DNA of 64,000 bases from Nocardia asteroides (GCF_900637185.1 NZ_LR134352.1:558001-622000); one strand, 5' to 3'; counted from the first letter of the stretch, positions 1 to 7,323 are shown. Numbers and translations are program-made. Notes: generated from the sequence alone by a model not told the origin.

Positions 1-61
1 CCTGCGCCCGCTGGAACAGAGGCAGGTCGTCGTCGGCCACGTAGATCGTCTTGTTGGGCAT
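1..61 (-). CDS. EXLDI-like protein, N-terminal 20 codons only
   Basis: The reverse strand opens with ATG at 61 and reads MPNKTIYVADDDLPLFQRAQ before leaving the window. This N-terminus matches my recollection of the small actinobacterial EXLDI family (TIGR04342), whose members start MPNKTIYV-D-DLPL-RAQ. The family's function is unknown to me. It runs divergently from the operon that begins at 236. The sequence just upstream carries a direct repeat that could be its control site. Only the first 20 residues are visible, so the identification rests on this motif alone. Confidence 0.6.
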   Translation of the reverse strand, partial: MPNKTIYVADDDLPLFQRAQ

Positions 62-235
62 GAACCCACTATACGTAGATGTATACGTACACACAAGGGG
101 TGGATTCCGCCCACCCTCTGAACCGCCGTCACGGCCACGCCGTATTCCTCGTGTACGCGACGATCCGTCCGTCGATACCCGCTGGTCAGGACGGGTACCC
201 GACCAGTACACGCGGAACGCGATGAAGGAGGGCCG
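62..235. promoter_or_regulatory. Divergent promoter region with TATACGTA direct repeat
   Basis: This 174-bp gap separates the leftward EXLDI-like gene from the rightward four-gene operon. TATACGTA occurs at 70-77 and again at 82-89, a 12-bp repeat phase in an otherwise GC-rich background. It lies only 9 bp before the EXLDI-like start, a position suited to an operator. AAGGAGG at 225-232 is the ribosome binding site for the ATG at 236. Regulation is inferred. Confidence 0.4.
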
Positions 236-1909
236 ATGCCGGACAGAGTGGTCGACTATCTGGTGGACACGGTATCCGGGCTGGGGGTCACCCATATCTT
301 CGGCGTCGACGGCGCCAATATCGAGGACCTGTACGACGCCGTCTTCGACGCGGGCGGTTTGCCGGCGGGCATCGTCGCCAAGCACGAGTTCTCGGCGGCC
401 ACCATGGCTGACGGTTACGCGCGCAGCACCGGCGGTCTCGGCGTCGTCGCCGCGACATCCGGCGGGGGTGCGATGAATCTGGTCGCCGGACTCGCCGAGT
501 CCTACGCCTCCCGCGTGCCGGTGCTGGCACTGGTCGGCCAGCCGCCGACCGCACTGGAGGGCAACGGCGCCTTCCAGGATTCGAGCGGACTCGCCGAATC
601 CCTCGACGCGACAGCACTGTTCGGCGCTGTCAGCAGATACTGCGCCCGGGTCACCGATCCGGCCGAGCTCCCCGCCCAGCTCGCGGCAGCCGTCGCGGCG
701 GCCTATGAAGGCGGGCCCGCCGTCCTGCTGATCCCCAAAGATGTTCAGCAGCAACCGATGCCGCCCGCGCCCCCATCATCACGCCGGAACCGCGCGGCGG
801 AACCCGCGACGTCGATCGATCCCATCGCCGCCGAGCTGGTGGCCGCCCGGCGCACCGGCAAGGTCGTGATCATCGCGGGCGATCAGATCGCCAGGGACGA
901 CGCCCGCGCCGAACTCGGCGACCTCGTGGCCGCGCTCGACGCCGTGATCGGCCTCGCACCCGACGCCAAGGACGTCTACCCCAACACCGGTCCCGGCTAC
1001 TGCGGCGTCGCGGGCAGCATGGGTCATCCCGAACTCCTCGCGGCGCTGACCTCGGCGAGCGCCTGCCTGCTGATCGGCACCCGGCTGCCGGTCACCGCGC
1101 GCGCCGGACTCGACGCGGCCCTGGCCGACATCCCGCTGCTGAGCATCGGCGCGCTGCCGCCGTATCCGGCCGCGCGACACGTCACCAGCGCCGACCTCGC
1201 CCAGTCCCTCACCGCCCTGCGCACCCGCATCGGCGGCGCCGCGCACAGCGGCTCCACCCCCGGCCTCACCGCGATGACGGTGCCCGACGCCACCGGGCCC
1301 GGCCTGCGCTACCGCACCGTCGTCGAGGCGATTCAGCGCGAATTGCCCTCGGGTTCCGACATTTTCGCCGATGCGGGTAACACCGGGGCCGCCGTGGTGC
1401 ATTACCTGCGGGTGCCCGAAGACGGACGATTCGTCGTCGCCCTCGGGATGGGCGGAATGGGCTACGCGTTCGGCGCGGGCATCGGTTCCGCCTTCGCCCG
1501 GCGCGACGCCGCCGACGGTCCGCATCGCACGATCGTGATCGCCGGCGACGGCTCGTTCTACATGCACGGCATGGAACTGCACACCGCCGTCGAACACGAC
1601 CTGCCCGTCACCTTCGTGGTGTTCAACAACAACGCGCACGCCATGTGCGTCACCCGTGAACAGCTCTACTACCGAGACCGCTACAGCTTCAACCGATTCC
1701 AGCCCGCACAGCTGGGAGCAGGCATCGGCGCCATGTTCCCCGGCCTGCCCGCCCGCACCGTCGAGGACCCCGGCGACCTGCCCGGCGCGCTGCGCGACAG
1801 CTTCGCCGCCGCCGGTCCCGCCTTCGTCGAAATCCTGTGCGACCCCGACGAGATCCCGCCCTTCCAGCCTTTCCTGTCGACCATCGACGCCGCGAGGAGT
1901 AACCAGTGA
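236..1909 (+). CDS. Thiamine-diphosphate-dependent enzyme, acetolactate synthase-like
   Basis: This 557-residue protein has the full three-domain layout of ThDP enzymes such as acetolactate synthase and benzoylformate decarboxylase. The N-terminal domain carries the cofactor-activating Glu (KHEFSAATMADGYAR, Glu51). The C-terminal pyrophosphate-binding motif begins GDG at 437-439 and ends NNN at 464-466. Such enzymes decarboxylate a 2-keto acid and may ligate the bound aldehyde to a second carbonyl. Substrates cannot be read from sequence. It is the first gene of an operon with SRPBCC, KASIII-like and aminotransferase genes, and its last codon overlaps the next start (GTGA). A housekeeping acetolactate synthase is unlikely because no ilvN or ilvC lies nearby. 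Confidence 0.85.
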   Translation: MPDRVVDYLVDTVSGLGVTHIFGVDGANIEDLYDAVFDAGGLPAGIVAKHEFSAATMADGYARSTGGLGVVAATSGGGAMNLVAGLAESYASRVPVLALVGQPPTALEGNGAFQDSSGLAESLDATALFGAVSRYCARVTDPAELPAQLAAAVAAAYEGGPAVLLIPKDVQQQPMPPAPPSSRRNRAAEPATSIDPIAAELVAARRTGKVVIIAGDQIARDDARAELGDLVAALDAVIGLAPDAKDVYPNTGPGYCGVAGSMGHPELLAALTSASACLLIGTRLPVTARAGLDAALADIPLLSIGALPPYPAARHVTSADLAQSLTALRTRIGGAAHSGSTPGLTAMTVPDATGPGLRYRTVVEAIQRELPSGSDIFADAGNTGAAVVHYLRVPEDGRFVVALGMGGMGYAFGAGIGSAFARRDAADGPHRTIVIAGDGSFYMHGMELHTAVEHDLPVTFVVFNNNAHAMCVTREQLYYRDRYSFNRFQPAQLGAGIGAMFPGLPARTVEDPGDLPGALRDSFAAAGPAFVEILCDPDEIPPFQPFLSTIDAARSNQ

Positions 1910-2565
1910 CAACCAGCGCCCTGCCCGCACTCAGCGACATCCCCGAGGGGGTGATCCCCGGCGTACTGCGCATCGAGAACTCCGACAAGGAGGCGACGAC
2001 GCCGATCATCATGGACATGCTCCGGTCGGTGTATCCGCACGATCAGATCTACGGCGACTACTGCCCCGTGCAGACCTACATCGCCGCACCGCCGCGCGAG
2101 GTCTACGAGTACCTGGCCGACACCCGCTCGCTGGAGGAATGGACCTACAGCCTGCGCGGCTTCACCGAGACCGACGAGCCGGGCCTGTGGCTCTCGCACG
2201 ACCGCCTCGGCGACACCACCAAGTGCTACACCAGGACCGTCGCGCATCCCGACGCGATGACCGTCGACTACCACTGCGCCTGGGACCAGTCCGCGCACCT
2301 GTGGATGATCTACCTGATGCGGGTCGTGGACGCGCAGGTGGTGTTCGACAAGCCCGGCTCGGTGGTGCTGTGGGTCAACTGCCGCCATCCCTTCTACGAC
2401 GAGAACGGCTATCCCGAGACGGCGCCGCCCAAGCGGCCGGTGTGGGTCGGCGACTTCTGGGAGATGTTCTCCGCCGGCCACCAGCTCGAGCTGGACAACC
2501 TCAAGGCCATCTGTGAATACCGCGCGGCCAACGGGCTGCCGATCAAGCCGGAGTGGATGCAGTGA
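1906..2565 (+). CDS. SRPBCC (START-like) family protein
   Basis: The start is GTG at 1906, overlapping the previous stop by GTGA, so translation is probably coupled. The 219-residue product has about 45 N-terminal residues and then the SRPBCC opening VQTYIAAPPREVYEYLADT with SLEEWT, typical of polyketide-cyclase/START-like ligand-binding folds. These proteins bind hydrophobic ligands and sometimes catalyse aldol or cyclisation steps. No catalytic residue can be assigned. Its place between a ThDP enzyme and a KASIII-like enzyme suggests it binds or cyclises their intermediate, which is inference. Confidence 0.7.
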   Translation: MTTSALPALSDIPEGVIPGVLRIENSDKEATTPIIMDMLRSVYPHDQIYGDYCPVQTYIAAPPREVYEYLADTRSLEEWTYSLRGFTETDEPGLWLSHDRLGDTTKCYTRTVAHPDAMTVDYHCAWDQSAHLWMIYLMRVVDAQVVFDKPGSVVLWVNCRHPFYDENGYPETAPPKRPVWVGDFWEMFSAGHQLELDNLKAICEYRAANGLPIKPEWMQ

Positions 2566-3581
2566 ACATGCCCCAGGTGAGTCTGATCGACGTCGCGAGC
2601 TACCTGCCCGGCGACCCGGTCCCGACCGAATACTTCACCCAGTACTCCCGGTCCGAGCGGATGGCCAAGAACGTGATGTTCCGGTCCCCCGCGGGCCGCC
2701 ATCACGTCACCCGCGACGAAACCGCCGTCGACATGGCCGAACGGGCCTTCGCGCCGCTGCGCGAACGGCACGGCGACGGCCTGGCCGCCGAGATCGACAT
2801 CATCATCACCCACACCCAGCTCCCCGACAATCCGGTGCTGGGCGCGGGCCCCGAGCTGGCGCGGCGGCTCGGCGCGAAACCGGCGCACGTGCTCGATGTG
2901 CACAACGGCGGCTGCGCGGCCTTCGTGCACATGATGGCGCTGGCCCGGATGATCATGGCCACCAGCGACGCCAGGACCGCCCTGATCGTCGCCGCCCAGA
3001 ACTGCGCGGGCCCGGTGTTCACCCAGCCCGAGATCCGCAAGCTCGCGCAGGCGCCGGTGCCGGGCGACGGCTGCGGCATCGGCCTGCTGCGTCGCGACGA
3101 TTCGGCGCCGATCCTCGACATCGAATGCCGCACCTACCCCGAATTCGCCGGTGACATGGACTTCTCCACCAACGGCCCGCGCAAGTACTGGGAACCCGGC
3201 GAGGGCCAGGGCTGCGTGAGCTTCACCGAATCCAAGATCACCAAGGTGTTCGCGCGCGGCAATCGGCTCGTCCCCGAGGTGGCGCTGGCGGTGTGCGATC
3301 ACATCGGCGTGAAGGGCCGCGACATCGACACCTTCGTCACCAATCAGCCCAACCGGCTGTTCCTGCGCAACTGGCACGACGCGCTGGAACTGCCCGCCGA
3401 ACGGCATCCCGACACCTTCGACAGCTGCGGAAACCTGTTCGCCGCTGGCATTCCGGTGACCCTCGACGTCGAGAACCGCGCGGGCCGGTTGCGCAACGGC
3501 TCGGTGGTGCTGATGTCGGCGTTCGCGCACGCGGGCGACTTCGCCGGCGCCGCCGCCGTGCGGTGGGGCGCGGCCCGATGA
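2562..3581 (+). CDS. KASIII (FabH)-like condensing enzyme with catalytic His replaced by Asn
   Basis: The chosen start is GTG 2562, which overlaps the upstream TGA (GTGA) as at the previous junction. ATG 2568 is the alternative. The 339-residue protein has the thiolase-fold layout of beta-ketoacyl-ACP synthase III. The nucleophile is Cys118 (HNGGCAAF). The third triad residue is kept in CGNLFAAGIP (Asn291). The stretch aligning with FabH PHQAN reads TNQPN, so the expected His is Asn261. FabH relatives with altered triads act as acyltransferases or unusual condensing enzymes in natural-product pathways. Here it probably acts on the product or partner of the ThDP enzyme. It overlaps the next gene by ATGA. 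Confidence 0.8.
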   Translation: MNMPQVSLIDVASYLPGDPVPTEYFTQYSRSERMAKNVMFRSPAGRHHVTRDETAVDMAERAFAPLRERHGDGLAAEIDIIITHTQLPDNPVLGAGPELARRLGAKPAHVLDVHNGGCAAFVHMMALARMIMATSDARTALIVAAQNCAGPVFTQPEIRKLAQAPVPGDGCGIGLLRRDDSAPILDIECRTYPEFAGDMDFSTNGPRKYWEPGEGQGCVSFTESKITKVFARGNRLVPEVALAVCDHIGVKGRDIDTFVTNQPNRLFLRNWHDALELPAERHPDTFDSCGNLFAAGIPVTLDVENRAGRLRNGSVVLMSAFAHAGDFAGAAAVRWGAAR

Positions 3582-4606
3582 CCACCTGGCTGGCGGAACC
3601 GACGACCCCCTCCCGTCGGTTCCGCACCGGGGCGCGCCCCACCCTGTTCGACCTCTCGCTCAGCGAGAATCCCTTTCCCCCACTGCCGTCCATCATCACC
3701 GCCGTGAACGACACCCTCGCCGAGGCGAACCGCTACCCGGAGTTCCTGCCCGAACAGCTACCGCGGATCATCGCCGAACACCTCGGGCTGCCGACCGCCG
3801 AGGTGGTGGTCGGCGCGGGCGCCACCGGCGTCGCGATGCAGGTGATGCGCGCCCTCGGTGGTGGTGAACTGGTCACCAGCACACCGACTTTCGACGGCTA
3901 TCCGCTGCTGGCCGACATGGCCGGCCTGTCGCTGATCCCCGTTCCGCTGGACACCGCGGGCAACCAGGACCTGGCCGCCCTGCGCCGCGCGGTCACCCGG
4001 CGCACCGGGTTGGTCGTGCTGTGCAGGCCACACAATCCGACCGGAACGGTGCTCGACGCGGGGGCTGTGCGGTCGTTCCTGGCCTCGGTCCCGCATCGGG
4101 TGCCGGTGCTGCTCGACGAGGCCTACGTGGAGTTCCTCGACCCCGTCGACCAGCTCGACCTGCACGCCATGCTGCAAAGGCACTCGAATCTGCTCGTCCT
4201 GCGCACCTTCTCGAAAGCGTACGGGCTGGCCGGATTGCGGATCGGGTACTGCGTGGGACGCGGGCCGCTGATCGAGCGCGTACGCGGACAGCAGCTGCCC
4301 TTCGGAGTGGCGAGTGCGGCGGTCGCCGCCGTGCGCGCGGCCTATGCCGCCGGTGCCGAGCTGCGCGCCCGGGTCGACCAGATCAAAGTCGAACGCGAGA
4401 ACCTGCGGATGCTGTTGCGCGCCTGCGGAATCGACGTGCCACGCAGCCAGGCCAACTTCCTGTATCTACCTGGTCCGGGAGTGGCTACGGCGCTACGTCG
4501 GGCGGGGATCAAGGCCAAGGCCTATCCCGACGGCAGCGCCAGGATCGCCGTCGGAGACCCGCTGGCGGGCCACGCCGTGCACGCGGCCTTGGCCGATCTG
4601 CGCTGA
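3578..4606 (+). CDS. PLP-dependent aminotransferase, HisC-like (class I/II)
   Basis: ATG 3578 overlaps the preceding TGA by four bases. The 342-residue protein is a fold-type I aminotransferase close to histidinol-phosphate aminotransferases. Visible signatures are SLSENPFPP near residue 27, CRPHNPTG in the middle, the DEAYVEF PLP-binding region, and the Schiff-base Lys213 in TFSKAYGLAG. No histidine biosynthesis genes are near, so it is more likely a pathway-specific transaminase of the 236-4606 operon, for example aminating a keto group made by the ThDP or condensing enzyme. That role is inferred. Its TGA stop is also the first copy of the downstream tandem repeat. Confidence 0.85.
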   Translation: MTTWLAEPTTPSRRFRTGARPTLFDLSLSENPFPPLPSIITAVNDTLAEANRYPEFLPEQLPRIIAEHLGLPTAEVVVGAGATGVAMQVMRALGGGELVTSTPTFDGYPLLADMAGLSLIPVPLDTAGNQDLAALRRAVTRRTGLVVLCRPHNPTGTVLDAGAVRSFLASVPHRVPVLLDEAYVEFLDPVDQLDLHAMLQRHSNLLVLRTFSKAYGLAGLRIGYCVGRGPLIERVRGQQLPFGVASAAVAAVRAAYAAGAELRARVDQIKVERENLRMLLRACGIDVPRSQANFLYLPGPGVATALRRAGIKAKAYPDGSARIAVGDPLAGHAVHAALADLR

Positions 4607-4740
4607 CCAGGGCGGTCTGCGCTGGTCCGGCGGACCGGGCGGCTTTGCGCTGATCCGGCAGCCCGGGCGATCAGCGCTGGTCGGGGAGGCAGGGCCAGCC
4701 TGCGCTGGCATGGACGGTCCGGGCCGGTCTGCGGTGACAT
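4599..4740. repeat. Degenerate ~28-bp tandem repeat
   Basis: The core TGCGCTGR starts at 4599, 4618 and 4646, appears as AGCGCTGG at 4673, recurs at 4701, and appears as TGCGGTGA at 4730. Spacings after the first are 28, 27, 28 and 29 bp. The first copy supplies the stop codon of the aminotransferase gene. The array fills nearly all of the gap to the cupin gene. It looks like a decayed minisatellite. No coding or regulatory role can be shown. Confidence 0.6.
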
Positions 4741-4767
4741 CGGCGGGAGGGGTGGTTCGATGACCGG

Positions 4768-5142
4768 ATGACCTGGTGGCGAGCCCGTCCCTTCCAGCCC
4801 AACCCCGCGCCGGCGGTCGGCACCGCCAGCCGGACCCTGCTGCGCCTGCGGCTGGCGGACCACGACATCGTGGTCCGCCGGACCCGCATCGCCCCCGGCG
4901 GAACCAGCGGCTGGCACTACCACGACGGAACCCTGTTCGTCCTGGTCACCCGCGGCACCCTGGACCACCCCTACCTGGAACGCGGCCCCGCCCGCTACCC
5001 CCGCTGGCACCTGTTCCGCGAACCGAGCGGCCCCCGCAACGCCCACGTCGCCCGCAACCTCGGTTCCACCGAGGTCCGCATCCTGGTCCTGTACGTCAAC
5101 CCGGCGGGCAGTCCCCTCTCCCACCACGTCACCCCCAGCTGA
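4768..5142 (+). CDS. Cupin-domain protein
   Basis: This 124-residue protein carries a single cupin barrel. The first cupin motif is visible as APGGTSGWHYHDGT, with two His that normally bind a metal. A second region includes RNAHVARNLG and then the strand VRILVLYVNP. The protein has no signal peptide. It is about 160 bp downstream of the aminotransferase with the tandem repeat between, so it may or may not belong to that operon. A small cupin could act as an isomerase, an oxygenase or merely a binding protein, and the sequence does not decide which. Confidence 0.7.
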   Translation: MTWWRARPFQPNPAPAVGTASRTLLRLRLADHDIVVRRTRIAPGGTSGWHYHDGTLFVLVTRGTLDHPYLERGPARYPRWHLFREPSGPRNAHVARNLGSTEVRILVLYVNPAGSPLSHHVTPS

Positions 5143-5144
5143 AC

Positions 5145-5417
5145 TCAGCTGCCGCCCCCACCACAACTGCTCGAGCTCCCCCCGCCGCAGCTGCTGGAAC
5201 TGCCCCCACCACAACTACTGGAGCTGCCGCTGCCGCAACTGCTCCAACTGCTCGACCCGGAGTCACTTCCGCCCGACCAGGCGCTGCCGCTGTCCCACGA
5301 GCTGTCGCTTCCCGACCCGCGCCGCTGCCGTTGGTTCGGCTGCGACGCCCCGCCCAGCAACATCAGGATGACCCCGAGCAGTGCCACCGGAGCGATAAGC
5401 AATACGAACGTTTCCAC
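5145..5417 (-). CDS. Small membrane protein with Ser/Gly/Cys-rich repeat tail
   Basis: The start is GTG 5417 with a strong GGGAGGA ribosome binding site. The 90-residue product has one N-terminal hydrophobic helix (about residues 4-24), a short Arg/Gln-rich stretch, and a low-complexity tail in which the unit SSSSCGGG recurs and four Cys are spaced every 8 residues. The tail would lie inside or outside depending on helix topology, which I cannot fix. Two similar genes lie immediately upstream on the same strand. I do not recognise a named family. The Cys array could bind metal, form disulfides or be acylated, all speculative. Confidence 0.65.
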   Translation of the reverse strand: METFVLLIAPVALLGVILMLLGGASQPNQRQRRGSGSDSSWDSGSAWSGGSDSGSSSWSSCGSGSSSSCGGGSSSSCGGGSSSSCGGGGS

Positions 5418-5447
5418 GATGATTCCTCCCCACGTTCCCGATCCGAA

Positions 5448-5750
5448 TCAGCAGCCCCCGCCACCGCAACCGCTGCTGCCACCCCCGCCGCAACTGCTGC
5501 TGCTTCCCCCACCGCAACCGCTGCTCCACCCGGAATCGCAACTGCTCGACCCGCTGTAGCCGGTGGAACCGTAGGCCCCCGCCGAACTCCACGCCCCCGA
5601 CCGCCGACGCCGCTGCCCGGACCGGCTCCCCCCGTTCCCGGACACGGCCCGGACGATCGCCAACACGATCAACACCGGAACCAAGACGAACCCCACCACC
5701 ACGACGAGTCCGACGACGATCGCCAGCAACGTCACAATGAAATCGACCAT
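5448..5750 (-). CDS. Small membrane protein with Ser/Gly/Cys-rich tail (second of three)
   Basis: ATG 5750 is preceded by AAGGAG at a normal distance. The 100-residue protein begins with a long hydrophobic stretch (about residues 3-37, one or two helices), then a basic patch (SGQRRRR), then a tail of SGCGGGS-like units with five Cys ending in Cys. It shares its architecture and tail composition with the neighbours at 5145 and 5834 and is separated from the former by about 30 bp, so the genes are probably co-transcribed. Function is unknown. Confidence 0.65.
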   Translation of the reverse strand: MVDFIVTLLAIVVGLVVVVGFVLVPVLIVLAIVRAVSGNGGSRSGQRRRRSGAWSSAGAYGSTGYSGSSSCDSGWSSGCGGGSSSSCGGGGSSGCGGGGC

Positions 5751-5833
5751 GGCATGCTCCTTTTCGAGCGTCTGTGTCGATTCCGACGTTATCCACAGCC
5801 CCTTACGAAGACCTTGTCATCGCCCTGCGGCCG

Positions 5834-6157
5834 TCACTCCCCACCACCACCTCCGCCGCAGCCGCCACCCCCACCGCAACCACCCCCACCGTCCCCATCC
5901 CCGTCACTGTCCCCACCACTGTCATGCCGAAGCTTCCGCAACGTCGCCGACGCACCGCCCAGCCCACCGGCCGCCGCCCCCCACTCCCACCGAGCCGCCT
6001 GCCCCCGCCGCACAACCCTGCGAGGACGATTCCGCACCCCGATCACGACAAGCACCACCACCGCCGCACCAATCAGCGAAAGCCCCACCGGCACAGAGAA
6101 ATCAGTAGCGATAAGCCCGACAAACGCGAGAAAGAACGCCGCGACAACACTCTTCAT
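5834..6157 (-). CDS. Small membrane protein with Gly/Cys-rich tail (third of three)
   Basis: ATG 6157 follows GGGGGA. The 107-residue protein has two hydrophobic helices (about 3-20 and 24-41), a basic region (RNRPRRVVRRGQ), a spacer, and a tail made of GGGGC units with two Cys. It is the first and least Ser-rich of the three tail-bearing genes in this run. The rarity of charged residues in the tail and the repeated Gly-Cys pattern argue for a shared role for the three products. No family name can be assigned. Confidence 0.6.
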   Translation of the reverse strand: MKSVVAAFFLAFVGLIATDFSVPVGLSLIGAAVVVLVVIGVRNRPRRVVRRGQAARWEWGAAAGGLGGASATLRKLRHDSGGDSDGDGDGGGGCGGGGGCGGGGGGE

Positions 6158-6269
6158 GAGTCCCCCAGAATCGAACCTCTCGCACTGTTGTACCAGCCCC
6201 CACCGACATCAGCCTGCCCCCAGAACCTATCCCCACCCCACCATCGAAGAACCACGCCGTCCTGCCGCA

Positions 6270-6782
6270 CTAGACCCCGGTTGGCAGCAGTGGCACCAGT
6301 TCCTCCGCCAAGGCCCGCAACGGTTTACATGGCTCGCCGGTGGGATCGCCGCTCGCACCGAGTGCCAGTATGCCGCCGGTGATCTCGACGTCGAGGCGAC
6401 AGAAACGCCGTTCCAGCGGGAGGGAGAGGATTCTCGCGCGACGCTCGCCGACCTGGGTGGGAGTGAAAGAATGCGGGGACTCCCGCCCGAGCTCAGGCAA
6501 GGGCGCGTTGCTCACCTGCACCGTGAGATCGACAGCCGGACCTGAGTACGAGCACCCGATTGCCGCGTAGCTCTCGACCGGAGACGTCAACCCTTCCGGA
6601 TCCTTGGCCAGCTCGTGTGCGGCCAGGAGACTCTCCGGCATCTGCCGACAGGGATTGAAGACATTGTCGAACATATATTGCGTAGAGGTGGTATCCGGCG
6701 GCGGTGCTGTATCTTTCCCGCAGCCGCCTACCGCCACACCCACCAGGACCGTCACACCCACCACCCGCGCTATACCGATCAT
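6270..6782 (-). CDS. DUF3558-type lipoprotein
   Basis: ATG 6782 gives a 170-residue precursor with a lipoprotein signal peptide. A hydrophobic segment ends at GGC (Cys23), predicting a lipid-anchored extracytoplasmic protein. The mature part has FNPCRQMPESLL and GCSYSG, the paired-Cys pattern I associate with DUF3558 proteins of Nocardia and mycobacteria. The molecular function of DUF3558 is unknown. The gene starts 2 bases after a short reading frame that looks like the end of a lost gene (6785-6890). The 111 bp between this gene and the one at 6157 holds nothing recognisable. Confidence 0.75.
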   Translation of the reverse strand: MIGIARVVGVTVLVGVAVGGCGKDTAPPPDTTSTQYMFDNVFNPCRQMPESLLAAHELAKDPEGLTSPVESYAAIGCSYSGPAVDLTVQVSNAPLPELGRESPHSFTPTQVGERRARILSLPLERRFCRLDVEITGGILALGASGDPTGEPCKPLRALAEELVPLLPTGV

Positions 6783-6784
6783 GG

Positions 6785-6890
6785 TTACTTCGCCGGCTTT
6801 CCGGTGACGTAGTAGGTCATGTCGCCAGGCTTCTGCACCAGCCCGGTGAGCGTGTGCGTCCGCGGATAGGCGTGATGCCTGAAATGTCCA
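6785..6890 (-). pseudogene. Probable 3' remnant of a lost gene upstream of the lipoprotein
   Basis: The reverse frame ending in TAA at 6787-6785 reads a protein-like C-terminus (RTHTLTGLVQKPGD then MTYYVTGKPAK). No plausible start lies upstream, and the frame dissolves into antisense of the SdpI-like gene. Only 2 bases separate its stop from the lipoprotein ATG, the spacing expected in an operon. It may be the tail of a gene deleted when the SdpI-like gene became its neighbour. It could also be chance. Confidence 0.35.
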
Positions 6891-6915
6891 CCTCGGGGGT
6901 GAGAACGGGCGAAGG

Positions 6916-7323
6916 TCAGTTGGCGGGGGCGCAGGTGTCGCGGAGGGAGCAGCCGCCGCAGGAGGAACCGCAGCCGCCGACGGGGGCGGGCGGGAGGAGG
7001 GGTTCGACGGCGCGGGCCGCGGCGTTGGCGCCGGCGCCGAGGGTGAAGATGGCGATGAGGGCCACCGCGACGGCGACGCCGAGGGCGGGCAGGCCGCCCG
7101 CGACCAGGACGACGAGGCCACCGGCGAACAGCAGGGCGCCCGCGCCGACCGAGGTGGGGGCGGCGATGCGGTTGGCGATGCGGAAGTTGTCGTCGCTGTG
7201 CAGGGCGGCCTCGGTGGTGACACCGAGGAAGCGGTTGCGGGGCAGTTTGCCGATCAGCCCGAGCACACCGGTCACGATGGCGACCGCGGCCAGCGCGAAC
7301 AGCAGGGAAGCGACGACGACCAT
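6916..7323 (-). CDS. SdpI-family membrane protein with Cys-rich C-terminus
   Basis: This 135-residue protein has three hydrophobic segments (about 1-24, 55-77, 80-100). The loop after the first contains LPRNRFLGVTTEAALHSDD and then FRIANRIAAP, the signature of SdpI/YhfL-type proteins related to the B. subtilis SdpC immunity protein. The last 20 residues are unusual for the family, with five Cys in GGCGSSCGGC and DTCAPAN. It heads a leftward run containing three other proteins with Gly/Cys/Ser tails. Actinobacterial members are mostly uncharacterised, so immunity to a toxin is not established here. Confidence 0.75.
   Translation of the reverse strand: MVVVASLLFALAAVAIVTGVLGLIGKLPRNRFLGVTTEAALHSDDNFRIANRIAAPTSVGAGALLFAGGLVVLVAGGLPALGVAVAVALIAIFTLGAGANAAARAVEPLLPPAPVGGCGSSCGGCSLRDTCAPAN

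Noticed and set aside
2409..3530. 373-codon antisense frame over the KASIII-like gene
   Set aside because: It is a shadow frame. The sense gene has clear catalytic motifs and operon overlaps.
4599..4740. Possible CRISPR array
   Set aside because: The spacing of about 28 bp leaves no unique spacers, units are degenerate, and no cas genes are in the window.
5145..6020. GGN-repeat DNA that could suggest a PE_PGRS-like gene
   Set aside because: The Gly-rich segments belong to three separate short membrane proteins with their own starts. No PE domain is present.
4776..6545. 589-codon Pro/Thr-rich frame on the plus strand
   Set aside because: It is antisense of the three Gly/Ser/Cys-tailed genes, which have good starts and membrane helices. 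The Pro-rich text is the complement of Gly codons.
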